Source: an uncultured Treponema sp.
Lineage (GTDB): Bacteria > Spirochaetota > Spirochaetia > Treponematales > Treponemataceae
Assembly: GCA_937885175.1 (NCBI GenBank)
Contig: CAKZZO010000056.1
Coordinates: 1-24,194, forward strand
Direction: 5' to 3'
Length of the DNA stretch: 24,194 bases
This document shows, piece after piece, positions 1 through 6,413 of the stretch; within the stretch, counting starts at the first letter, position 1, and the number at the start of each line of letters is the position of its first letter. The position numbers and the translations under genes were made by a program. A model generated the notes under the pieces. It ran no database searches. It was given only the letters and a program-made list of their open reading frames with translations, and was not told where the DNA came from.

Positions 1-119
1 AAGCTTCCGCAGGCGGAACTTCAGGCGGTAGTCTGTTTTTGTTGGGACTCATTCGTCTGTGCCCTTTTTGTCTTGCTTGTGAATGGATTATAATGCGTTT
101 GCCCTGCACAAGGCAACAG
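1..119. other. no gene seen, window edge
   Basis: I see no supportable coding region here. The only structure is a small inverted repeat near the left edge (TTCCGC/GCGGAA around 5-18). The short open frames crossing this stretch continue into the 200-bp repeat and are made of hairpin sequence, so they are not credible genes. Confidence 0.5.
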
Positions 120-268
120 AATAGGATTTGCCTTCTGGTCGGGCACGTCGTGTGCCCTTCCGACAGGCCGGCTGCGCAGTCTGACGGCGGCGTCCTGCCG
201 CCTTTTCCTCGCACTTGCTCGGCGACTGCTCCGCTTCAAATCCTATTGCCCAAAGACTTGGCTTGTGT

Positions 269-307
269 AAAAAAAATCCCGAAAGAGTAAACCTTCGGGA
301 TTTTTTT
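269..307. terminator. duplicated copy of the tRNA terminator
   Basis: The stem AAAAAATCCCGAA/TTCGGGATTTTTT has a 10-nt loop and T-runs on both sides. It is the same hairpin as at 469-508 and was carried along in the 200-bp duplication. No gene now ends at it directly. Confidence 0.75.
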
Positions 308-315
308 ATTTATAG

Positions 316-451
316 GGGCAATAGGATTTGCCTTCTGGTCGGGCACGTCGTGTGCCCTTCCGACAGGCCGGCTGCGCAGTCTGACGGCGGCGTCCTGCCG
401 CCTTTTCCTCGCGCTTGCTCGGCGACTGCTGCGCTTCAAATCCTATTGCCC
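316..451. mobile_element. palindromic element bounded by tRNA-end inverted repeats
   Basis: GGGCAATAGGATTTG (316-330) and CAAATCCTATTGCCC (437-451) are a perfect 15-bp inverted pair. Both match the T-arm/acceptor end of the neighbouring tRNA(CAU). They enclose a core of about 106 bp rich in stem-loops and with no credible protein. A second copy lies at about 120-251. The layout resembles a small non-autonomous palindromic insertion associated with a tRNA 3' end, but I recognise no named family. The mobile label is inference; a local recombination product is the alternative. Confidence 0.45.
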
Positions 452-468
452 AGAGATTTGGCTTGTGT

Positions 469-508
469 AAAAAAAATCCCGAAAGAGTAAACCTTCGGGA
501 TTTTTTTT
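469..508 (-). terminator. terminator of the tRNA gene
   Basis: The 13-bp AT/GC stem (TCCCGAA paired with TTCGGGA plus flanking A/T) lies just beyond the 3' end of the minus-strand tRNA and has a run of eight T on that strand. It is symmetric enough to work in both directions. Confidence 0.8.
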
Positions 509-513
509 ATTTA

Positions 514-586
514 TAGGGGCAATAGGATTTGAACCTATGACATACGGAATATGAGTCCGGTGTTCTACCAGCTGGACTATGCCCCC
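514..586 (-). tRNA. tRNA with CAU anticodon, probably tRNA-Met
   Basis: Read on the minus strand, the 73 nt fold as a cloverleaf. The acceptor GGGGGCA pairs with UGCCCCU (G-U at 1-72) with discriminator A. The D arm contains AGCUGGUA, the anticodon loop is CUCAUAU, and the T arm is AUAGG-UUCAAAU-CCUAU. The anticodon CAU makes elongator Met most likely; a tRNA-Ile with a modified C34 cannot be excluded by eye. CCA is not encoded, so it must be added enzymatically. The D stem and the top of the anticodon stem each seem to have one mismatch. Confidence 0.92.
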
Positions 587-599
587 AAGTGATGATGGA

Positions 600-628
600 A
601 TAGTAGCAAATTGTGGGAATGATGTCAA
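600..628 (-). promoter_or_regulatory. promoter of the tRNA gene
   Basis: On the minus strand there is a consensus TTGACA (628-623), exactly 17 bp, then TACTAT (605-600). This would start transcription a few bases upstream of the tRNA. It lies back to back with the promoter of the methyltransferase gene. Confidence 0.8.
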
Positions 629-636
629 TACGAGTA

Positions 637-665
637 TTGTTTAAAAGTGTGATTTTCTTTATACT
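637..665 (+). promoter_or_regulatory. promoter abutting the methyltransferase start
   Basis: TTGTTT (637-642), a 17-bp spacer and TATACT (660-665). The -10 ends six bases before the ATG at 672, so transcription should start at or next to the start codon. No Shine-Dalgarno lies in between. Confidence 0.7.
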
Positions 666-671
666 GCGGGT

Positions 672-1922
672 ATGTTTCCGAGAATTTTTTTGAACGCAAA
701 GGAAGAAGTTGAGTTGCAGCAGGGCTTTCCCTGGGTCTTTGACAATGAGATTGGTGGGGTAAAATACGAGGCAAAGGACGGGAGCGGGGTCAGGCAGGCT
801 TCGCTGGCGGACTGTGATGTAGATGACGGCAGCGTGGTGGAAGTTTTTGCAAGGGGCGGTGCTTTTTTAGGAACGGGTGTCATCAATCGGACTTCCAGGA
901 TTACGGTGCGCCTGATTGGTCGTGACTATGCCGACAAAATCATGGCGGATAGGGAAGGTTATTACCTCAAAAAAATTCAGGATGCCTATGATTTGCGCAA
1001 ACTGCATTTTTCCATGCATGATTCCTACCGTCTTGTGTACGGAGAGGCTGACTTTATTCCCGGGCTGATTGTTGAGCGTTACTGTGACGTAAAGAAGAAT
1101 GTCTATCTGGTGGTGCAGTTTCTCTCGCTTTCCTGTGAGGTCTTTAGAAATGAGATTCTCTCTGCGCTCCGCAAGGTGATTAAGCCCTATGGCATCTATG
1201 AGCGCAGTGATGCTTCCGTGCGCGAAAAGGAAGGCTTGCGGGAAGCGTCCTGCTGGCTGGGCGAAGTGCGGGACCAAGTGATTACGATTCGGGAAAACGA
1301 TGTGCTTTTGGAAGTGGACATTGCCCACGGACAGAAGACGGGCTATTTCCTTGACCAGAAACTAAACCGCCGTCGGGTTGCTGAACTTTGTAAGGGAAAG
1401 CGGGTGCTGGATACCTTTACCCATACGGGAGCCTTTGGACTGAATGCCGTGCTTGGCGGTGCAAAGGAAGTGGTGAGCATTGACGTGTCTCAGGAAGCGG
1501 TGGACATGGTGAACCGCAACATTGCCCTGAACAAAGCGGAGCACAGAATGAAGGCACTTTGTGCCGATGTCTTTGACGTGCTGAAGGAATACGAAAAATC
1601 CGGTGAGAAATTTGACCTGATTATCCTTGACCCGCCCGCCTTTACCAAAAGCGCCCGCAACATTGAAAAAGCATACGGCGGCTACAAGGAAATCAACCTG
1701 CGTGCCATGCGGCTTTTGAATCCCAATGGCATTCTTGTTACCTGTTCCTGCTCATATTTTTTTGACGCAGAGCATTTTTATGGCATGGTGATGAATGCCG
1801 CTGCAGACAGCAAAAAGCGTGTGCAGATTCTGGAAAAGCGGGGGGCTTCCCCTGACCATCCCGTGCTGCTGGGCTATCCCAAGAGCGAATACCTAAAGTG
1901 TGCGGTGTGCAGGGTGATATAG
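672..1922 (+). CDS. rlmI: class I rRNA methyltransferase, RlmI/RlmK family
   Basis: A 416-aa S-adenosylmethionine-dependent methyltransferase of the family that makes 5-methylcytosine in 23S rRNA (E. coli RlmI, C1962). The N-terminal stretch (about residues 2-75) fits a PUA RNA-binding domain. The C-terminal Rossmann domain shows the SAM-binding region (VLDTFTHTGAFGLNAV), the acidic end of strand 2 (SIDVSQEA) and the catalytic motif DPPAF from D320, followed by CSCSYFF, which carries candidate catalytic cysteines. Length is normal for the family. The ATG at 672 is the first in frame and sits six bases after a -10 box, suggesting a leaderless message. The next gene, miaA, is 38 bp downstream on the same strand, so the two probably form an RNA-modification operon. 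The exact target base is inferred from the family. Confidence 0.88.
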   Translation: MFPRIFLNAKEEVELQQGFPWVFDNEIGGVKYEAKDGSGVRQASLADCDVDDGSVVEVFARGGAFLGTGVINRTSRITVRLIGRDYADKIMADREGYYLKKIQDAYDLRKLHFSMHDSYRLVYGEADFIPGLIVERYCDVKKNVYLVVQFLSLSCEVFRNEILSALRKVIKPYGIYERSDASVREKEGLREASCWLGEVRDQVITIRENDVLLEVDIAHGQKTGYFLDQKLNRRRVAELCKGKRVLDTFTHTGAFGLNAVLGGAKEVVSIDVSQEAVDMVNRNIALNKAEHRMKALCADVFDVLKEYEKSGEKFDLIILDPPAFTKSARNIEKAYGGYKEINLRAMRLLNPNGILVTCSCSYFFDAEHFYGMVMNAAADSKKRVQILEKRGASPDHPVLLGYPKSEYLKCAVCRVI

Positions 1923-1960
1923 GCAAAATTGCTTATGAGACTAGCAAAGCGGGGGTAACT

Positions 1961-2971
1961 ATGCAATGCCATATGATACACAATGCAATCTTTCTTCTCG
2001 GTCCTACGGCGGTGGGAAAGACGGCTATTGGCGTGCGGCTGGCTCTTGCCCTTGACGGGGAAATTATCAGCGGAGACAGCCGTCAGGTCTATCGGGGACT
2101 GGATATTGGAAGCGGTAAAGATTTGGCGGATTACGACCTGCCCCCTGCCTTGGTGGAAAAAATTAAGCCCGAAGCGGCAAAACATACTGGCGAAAGCTAT
2201 CATGTGCCCTATCATCTGATTGATGTGGCGGATTTGGGGTCTGAGTACAATCTCTTTGACTATCAGGAGGCTTTTTATCTGGCCTTTGCGGATATTCTGG
2301 CGCGGGGCAAGGTGCCGGTCATTGTGGGTGGAACGGGCATGTATGTGGACTGCATCATTCGCAACTATGATTTGGTTCCTACACCGGATAATCCTGCCCT
2401 GAGGGCTGAACTGGAAGCCCTTTCCTACGATGAACTGAAAGCCATGCTGATTGCGGAAAAAGCGAATCTGCACAATACCACTGATTTTGCCGACAAGGAC
2501 AGAATCATGCATGCCATTGAAATTGAGCGGTATTTAAAGAGTCCTGCATGTGCCGCCTACCGTGCAGGACGACCGCCTCGCCCTGAGGTGAGGCCGCTTG
2601 TTCTGGGAACGACCTTGCCCCGACCATTGGTGCGGGAACGCATTGCAAGGCGGCTTCGTGAACGCTTGGAAAATGGTCTGATTGAGGAAGTGGAGGGCTT
2701 GCACAAAAATGGCGCCTCGTGGACGCGGCTGGAGCAGTTGGGACTGGAGTATCGTTTTGTTTCGGAGTATCTGGAGGGGAAGATTTCTACAAAAGAAGAA
2801 CTCTTTGAAAGACTGAATCTTGCCATCGGTCAGTTTGCCAAGCGGCAGGAAACCTGGTTCCGCGGCATGGAAAAGAAAGGCGTGCAGATTCACTGGCTTC
2901 CCCAGGTGGATGACGTGGAGGAACGTTTTGCCGCGGCACTGAGAGAGATAGAGTCGCAAACTTTGCAGTAG
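1961..2971 (+). CDS. miaA: tRNA dimethylallyltransferase
   Basis: MiaA transfers dimethylallyl from DMAPP to N6 of A37 in tRNAs reading UNN codons. The 336-aa product starts MQCHMIHN and has the P-loop GPTAVGKT at about residues 14-21, then SGDSRQVYRGLDIGSGK (substrate and tRNA site), VPYHLIDV, and VGGTGMYVDCI. QLGLEYR lies near the C-terminus. I chose the ATG at 1961 because a GGGGG Shine-Dalgarno (1951-1955) lies five bases upstream. A longer reading from 1898 would overlap rlmI and adds residues unlike the family. An internal ATG at 1976 is possible. Length is typical and all core motifs are intact. Confidence 0.95.
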   Translation: MQCHMIHNAIFLLGPTAVGKTAIGVRLALALDGEIISGDSRQVYRGLDIGSGKDLADYDLPPALVEKIKPEAAKHTGESYHVPYHLIDVADLGSEYNLFDYQEAFYLAFADILARGKVPVIVGGTGMYVDCIIRNYDLVPTPDNPALRAELEALSYDELKAMLIAEKANLHNTTDFADKDRIMHAIEIERYLKSPACAAYRAGRPPRPEVRPLVLGTTLPRPLVRERIARRLRERLENGLIEEVEGLHKNGASWTRLEQLGLEYRFVSEYLEGKISTKEELFERLNLAIGQFAKRQETWFRGMEKKGVQIHWLPQVDDVEERFAAALREIESQTLQ

Positions 2972-3068
2972 GGGCGTTACGGGGGCTCCCGTAGAAGGGG
3001 TAGTGTAAGACCGCTTGTCTGCCAGGGGCAGGCGGGCGGGCTGAAACGAGGGGAAGGCTTTCCCCCTT
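2972..3068. other. hairpin-rich spacer after miaA
   Basis: A G-rich spacer between convergent genes with three visible stem-loops: TACGGG/CCCGTA (about 2978-2993), a GU-containing stem around 3014-3038 and GGGGAA/TTCCCC (about 3051-3066). None is followed by a T-run on the plus strand, so they are not textbook terminators for miaA. Confidence 0.5.
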
Positions 3069-3105
3069 AAAAAATAAAAAACCTCCGCAAGTGAAATTAC
3101 GGAGG
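3069..3105 (-). terminator. terminator of the 72-aa gene
   Basis: On the minus strand, CCTCCG(3105-3100)/CGGAGG(3087-3082) with a 12-nt loop is followed by TTTTTTATTTTTT. It lies 28-64 bp past the stop of the small minus-strand gene. Confidence 0.85.
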
Positions 3106-3132
3106 CTGTAAGAGACAGTCTGTATTTTTTCG

Positions 3133-3351
3133 TTATGCGTTGACAGCGAGTTTTTCTACTGCTTCAACTTTGGTGAGGTAACCGGTGCGAACGCATGACT
3201 CGAACAATGCCTTGCTGATGTAGTCTGTCGTCACGTCTTCGTAGCCGTCTTTGTCGCGTACGATGCGGACAACGTAGCCATCATCCATTTCCCGAACAAC
3301 GGTCATGTAATCGGTCGATTTACCAATGCTTTTCAGTGTGTAAGTTCCCAT
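3133..3351 (-). CDS. small conserved-looking protein of unknown function
   Basis: A 72-aa soluble protein starting MGTYTLKSIGK. It has no signal peptide or membrane segment. I chose the ATG at 3351 over one 25 codons upstream because GGGAG sits seven bases before it. The upstream extension would run through the promoter and palindrome, and its residues look untypical. The sequence alternates charged and hydrophobic residues (TVVREMDDGYVVRIVRDKDGYE), suggesting small beta strands, and ends in an alpha-rich tail (KVEAVEKLAVNA). It has its own promoter and strong terminator, so it is a monocistronic unit. I do not recognise the family. Confidence 0.75.
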   Translation of the reverse strand: MGTYTLKSIGKSTDYMTVVREMDDGYVVRIVRDKDGYEDVTTDYISKALFESCVRTGYLTKVEAVEKLAVNA

Positions 3352-3363
3352 TTTTAATCTCCC

Positions 3364-3410
3364 ACCAAACAATGTTTGGTTAACATAAAGCTCATGATAA
3401 TTGCCGGCAA
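3364..3410 (-). promoter_or_regulatory. promoter with palindromic operator for the 72-aa gene
   Basis: On the minus strand: TTGCCG (3410-3405), 17 bp, TATGTT (3387-3382). Immediately downstream, at the predicted start of transcription, is the perfect palindrome ACCAAACA-a-TGTTTGGT (3364-3380), followed by the ribosome-binding site. The -35 region is itself inside the 10-bp palindrome TTGCCGGCAA (3401-3410). The large dyad is well placed to be a repressor site; an RNA hairpin next to the ribosome-binding site is the alternative. Confidence 0.5.
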
Positions 3411-3496
3411 ATACTTTTACCGCCATACATATTTATTTTCGGCTATTGCAAAAAGACCTTTAGTTTTTTTTTACATTATTTTATAATAGAGGAGCG

Positions 3497-4249
3497 ATGC
3501 TATTTACCGATGCACATATGCATCTTGTTCAGTGCGGAGCGCTTCCCCGCGTTGCAGAAGATGTGAGCGGCTATTATGCCTGTACCTGCGCCCATGACCG
3601 CGATGAATTTGTCCGACAAAAAGAAATGATTCTCTCCTGTAGTGATGAGCGTCTCCATTTTATTTCCGCTTTTGGCATTCATCCCCAGAATCCGCTGGAG
3701 GAGAACCTTTCCTTTTTGGAAGGCTTGATACGTGCAGGGGAAATACAGGCCATTGGCGAGGCGGGCTTTGACTTGTTTACGCCGGACTTTGCCGCGGAGA
3801 TTGCTGCTCAGGAGACTGTATGGAGCGCACAGGTGGAATTTGCTGCTCGGTATGGGATTCCTCTGGTGGTGCATTGCAGGAAAGCTCAGGAAAGACTTTT
3901 TAGAGACGCAAGGAAGTTGAAGTTGATTCCTTCAGTGATTTTTCATTCCTTTGCAGGAAGCCCCCAGGACGGACGTTCTCTCCTGAAGCGGGGGATTCAG
4001 GCTTTTTTCAGTTTTGGGAAGCCGCTTTTGAACGGGAAGAAATCGGCGATTGCCTGTATGCGTGAACTTCCCCTGGAGCGGATTTTGCTGGAGACTGACG
4101 CACCCTTTCAGACACTCAAAAATGAAGCGGCTACGAATCCGACTGAAATTGTGAGGGTCTACCAGACGGCTCAGGCTTTGCGTGGCTGTCCGCTTGAAGC
4201 CATTGAGGAGCAGGTGTCAAAAAATTTTTTTGAGGCCTACGGGCTGTAG
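3497..4249 (+). CDS. TatD-family metal-dependent hydrolase
   Basis: A 250-aa TIM-barrel hydrolase of the TatD/YcfH type; family members act as Mg-dependent DNases or exonucleases in the cytoplasm. The N-terminal DAHMHL supplies the two metal-binding histidines (H7, H9). AFGIHPQN, AIGEAGFDLF (metal-bridging Glu), PLVVHCRKAQ, VIFHSFAGS and ILLETDAPF (catalytic Asp) occur in the family order. Length is normal. The ATG at 3497 follows GAGGAG. A TATAAT at 3482-3487 lies so close to the start that it cannot both be the promoter and leave that Shine-Dalgarno in the mRNA. The gene converges with fumarase across a short repeated spacer. The physiological substrate cannot be read from sequence. Confidence 0.88.
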   Translation: MLFTDAHMHLVQCGALPRVAEDVSGYYACTCAHDRDEFVRQKEMILSCSDERLHFISAFGIHPQNPLEENLSFLEGLIRAGEIQAIGEAGFDLFTPDFAAEIAAQETVWSAQVEFAARYGIPLVVHCRKAQERLFRDARKLKLIPSVIFHSFAGSPQDGRSLLKRGIQAFFSFGKPLLNGKKSAIACMRELPLERILLETDAPFQTLKNEAATNPTEIVRVYQTAQALRGCPLEAIEEQVSKNFFEAYGL

Positions 4250-4251
4250 AC

Positions 4252-4302
4252 GGCTGTTTGCCAGCAGGCTGTCGTCAATGGGCTGTTTGCCAGCAGGCTG
4301 TC
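4252..4302. repeat. 22-bp direct repeat between convergent genes
   Basis: The 22 bp GGCTGTTTGCCAGC..CTGTC occur exactly at 4252-4273 and 4281-4302, separated by 7 bp. They lie between the stops of the TatD and fumarase genes and contain the short palindrome GCCAGCAGGC. They may act as a transcription barrier for both genes, although no good T-run follows on either strand. Confidence 0.8.
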
Positions 4303-4313
4303 ATGCTTTTTTC

Positions 4314-5963
4314 TTATTTTTTTGCCAGTGATTCGTAAAAATCTTTTCCCTTGTCTGTGGTGATGACGAATGCAGGGAGGTTTTTTACGGTGACAAGGCG
4401 CACAGCTTCCATGCCCAAATCTTCGTAGTCAAGCACTTTTTCTGCGGTAATGAATTCTGAGGCAATGAGGGCGGCCACCCCGCCGGGAGTGCCCAGATAG
4501 AAGGCACCGTATTTGCCGCAGGCTTCCGTCCATTTTTTGGAGCGGTTGCCTTTTGCCAGCGTGACTAAGGCGGCACCCCGTGACATCAGGGAATCGGCGT
4601 ATACGTCCATTCTGCCTGCGGTGGTGGGACCGAAACTTCCGATGACGGCTCCTTCTGGCGTTCGGGCAGGGCCTGCGTAGCAGATGGGGTAGCGGGTGCA
4701 GTAGTCGGGAAGGGGCTTTCCTGAGTCCAGCAGTTTTTGCCAGCGGGCATGGGCGGCGTCACGGGCAACCAGAATGTCGCCGTTTAGGATGATGCGGTCG
4801 CCAGGTTCTGCGCCTTGGAGGGAAGAAAGCAGCTTTTGTATGCCGCCTTGGGTGCTGATGACGCGGGCGGTGCTTTTTGCTTCTGCATATGCGGTGGCTT
4901 TTTCAAAGCCGGGAAGCGCAGCGGGATTTTCGCATGTTTTTTCCAGATAAAATCCGTCTTTGGTAAGAACTGCCTTTAGGTTGCGGTGGGCGGAGCAGGA
5001 GACACCCGCGCTCAGGGGACAGCTGGCTCCATGTCGGCTCAGGCGGATGACGATGGCTTCTACGGCGTACTGGCTGCCGCCGAATTGTGCGCCATAGCCA
5101 GTGGCTGCGGCGATTTTTCTTACTTTGTCTTCCAGTTCCCTGTCGCGGAAACCATAGGGGTTGGGTTTGTAGGTCATGCCGTCATATGCGCCGCAGGTTG
5201 CCAGTTTGAGGGTCAAGAGATTCTGTTCCGGACTCAATCCGCCTGCGACAAGGGCGATGGTGTAGGGAGGACAGGCGGAGCTGCCGAATTTCTGTACCTG
5301 CTCGGTGATGAAACTTTCAAAGGCGGCTGGATTGAGGCTTGCCTTGGTGCCCTGTATGAAGGCGGTTTTGTTTGAGGAGCCGCCGCCTTTTGCGCAGAAA
5401 ATGAACGCAAGGGAGTTTTTGGGGCTGTCCGCGATGAAAGTGGGGATGGGGGCAAGGGCTGCCCTGTCATCAAAGAGACTGACTTGTGCAGGCATGTTGT
5501 TCTTTGGGTCGTATTCTTCGTAAAAAGATGCGGGGCAACTGGTGGAAAAACGCAATGTTCGCTCATCGTAGAGTTCTTTTGCGCCTTCGCTCAATGCGTC
5601 GTATGCATCGCCAGAGGTGAGTGCGCTTCCTTTTTTCCAGCCAAAGATGTTTGCAATGCCCGTGTCCTGACAGAGGGGGAACTTTCCTTTGCTTGCAACC
5701 AGGGCATTTTTGAGCATGCAGGCACACACGTAGCGGTCGTTGTCGCTTGCCTCAGGAGAAAGGGCTGCGTTGATAAGGTGCTCCAAGTGCCTGCGGGGAA
5801 AAGTGAAGGAGAGCCGTGCAAATGCCTCATAGGCAATTTTCTTGAGTGAGTCTGGAGAAAAAATGACTGCATTTTGGTCAGCAGAAAGGGGGACGGTCAA
5901 AACAGACTGGGCAAGGTCATGGGAAAAGGGAAAAAAATCAAATTGGTCGGAAAACTGTTTCAT
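4314..5963 (-). CDS. fumA: class I fumarate hydratase (iron-sulfur)
   Basis: A 549-aa single-chain class I fumarase that interconverts fumarate and malate using a [4Fe-4S] cluster. The N-terminal alpha domain shows LCQDTG with cluster ligand C98, AKGGGSSNKT, and PPYTIALVAGG. The third cysteine is probably in LATCGAYD or the nearby CPP. The C-terminal beta domain shows GDRIILNGDILVARDAAHAR, GSFGPTTAGRMD, LAKGNRSKKW and KYGAFYLGTPGG. Alpha and beta parts are fused, as in the FumA/FumB length class. I chose the ATG at 5963 because a TTGAGT-17-TATACT promoter ends seven bases before it; the ATG 12 codons upstream lies across that promoter. It is probably used in the reductive or fermentative C4 branch, but I see no partner genes nearby. 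Confidence 0.93.
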   Translation of the reverse strand: MKQFSDQFDFFPFSHDLAQSVLTVPLSADQNAVIFSPDSLKKIAYEAFARLSFTFPRRHLEHLINAALSPEASDNDRYVCACMLKNALVASKGKFPLCQDTGIANIFGWKKGSALTSGDAYDALSEGAKELYDERTLRFSTSCPASFYEEYDPKNNMPAQVSLFDDRAALAPIPTFIADSPKNSLAFIFCAKGGGSSNKTAFIQGTKASLNPAAFESFITEQVQKFGSSACPPYTIALVAGGLSPEQNLLTLKLATCGAYDGMTYKPNPYGFRDRELEDKVRKIAAATGYGAQFGGSQYAVEAIVIRLSRHGASCPLSAGVSCSAHRNLKAVLTKDGFYLEKTCENPAALPGFEKATAYAEAKSTARVISTQGGIQKLLSSLQGAEPGDRIILNGDILVARDAAHARWQKLLDSGKPLPDYCTRYPICYAGPARTPEGAVIGSFGPTTAGRMDVYADSLMSRGAALVTLAKGNRSKKWTEACGKYGAFYLGTPGGVAALIASEFITAEKVLDYEDLGMEAVRLVTVKNLPAFVITTDKGKDFYESLAKK

Positions 5964-5970
5964 GGAAGGT

Positions 5971-5999
5971 AGTATACAGTGTGAATCCGATAAACTCAA
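5971..5999 (-). promoter_or_regulatory. promoter abutting the fumarase start
   Basis: On the minus strand: TTGAGT (5999-5994), exactly 17 bp, TATACT (5976-5971), then seven bases to the ATG. The -35 overlaps the stop codon of the PIN fragment. The predicted transcript has essentially no leader. Confidence 0.75.
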
Positions 6000-6283
6000 C
6001 TGGCAGCGGATTCAAACCAGTTTTCCACCTGTAGGTCGCTTACTTCCTGTATGGCGGCAAAATGCTTTACGTTGCGCGTGGCGAGAACCATGCGGTTTGC
6101 AAGGGCGATGGAGGCAATCATGCTGTCTGATTTTTGCGTTGGTTTACCCATTCGTTCTAGTTTTTCCCGTAATTCTGCATGAATTTCTGCCGCCTTTTTG
6201 GTGTACGTTCGTACAGGAAACATGTCTTCGACTTCATCTTTTAAGAATTTCCAAAAGCATGTTTTTCGAATTCCATCAGGCAT
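5996..6283 (-). pseudogene. VapC-like PIN toxin, N-terminus missing
   Basis: The 95-residue reading frame matches the C-terminal two thirds of a VapC-type PIN-domain ribonuclease: GIRK, then AAEIHAELREKLERMGKPTQKSDSMIASIALANRMVLATRNVKHF and QVENWF. The late acidic residue (SDSMIA) and the NVKHF motif are present. The expected N-terminal DTN strand with the first catalytic Asp and the following conserved Glu are absent, and all frames upstream are interrupted without any recognisable N-terminus or antitoxin. I therefore call it a dead 5'-truncated gene rather than an active toxin. The fumarase promoter has been built over its end. A short active derivative cannot be formally excluded. Confidence 0.72.
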
Positions 6284-6378
6284 GCAGCGGACTCCAAAAT
6301 GACATGGCTATTGCGTCAAGTTTAAAATGGCTATTTTTAAGAAAAAAAGAAAGCGTGCCTCTTAGTGCCTGCGGGCGA

Positions 6379-6407
6379 TTGTTCAAAATGAGTCGTTACG
6401 GTATAGT
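6379..6407 (+). promoter_or_regulatory. promoter abutting the signal peptidase start
   Basis: TTGTTC (6379-6384), 17-bp spacer, TATAGT (6402-6407), then GTTTAT and the ATG at 6414. There is no Shine-Dalgarno between the -10 and the start, which predicts a leaderless transcript. Confidence 0.7.
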
Positions 6408-6413
6408 GTTTAT

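Larger units (their letters stand above)
120..519. repeat. two tandem copies of a 200-bp unit
   Basis: Positions 120-319 and 320-519 are near-identical. I count four substitutions (213/413, 231/431, 253/453, 257/457) and one extra T in the second copy. Each unit holds, in order: a copy of the tRNA 3' end in inverted sense, a GC-rich core with several hairpins (for example GTCGGGCAC/GTGCCC..CCGAC and GGCGGC/GCCGCC), a second tRNA-end copy in opposite orientation, and a Rho-independent terminator. A third, tRNA-proximal start of the unit is the real tRNA 3' end at 514-533. The duplication therefore appears to have copied the tRNA 3' end and terminator along with the inserted element. The left boundary of the first copy is disturbed by about 5 extra bases. 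Confidence 0.9.

Noticed and set aside
39..490. Open frames on both strands across the left-end repeat
   Set aside because: They are translations of hairpin-rich repeat DNA, duplicated with the 200-bp period, without ribosome-binding sites or recognisable protein features.
120..519. Integron attC array or CRISPR array
   Set aside because: The inverted ends match a tRNA 3' end rather than attC core sites, there are no cassettes or integrase, and two 200-bp near-identical units lack the repeat-spacer pattern of CRISPR.
3482..3487. TATAAT as a leaderless promoter for tatD
   Set aside because: The gene has a good GAGGAG Shine-Dalgarno at 3489-3494, which would lie outside such an mRNA, and the -35 at 17 bp is poor. 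I left it out of the leaderless set.
4986..5375. Long plus-strand open frame opposite fumarase
   Set aside because: The minus-strand frame contains all class I fumarase motifs; the opposite frame is a shadow of it.
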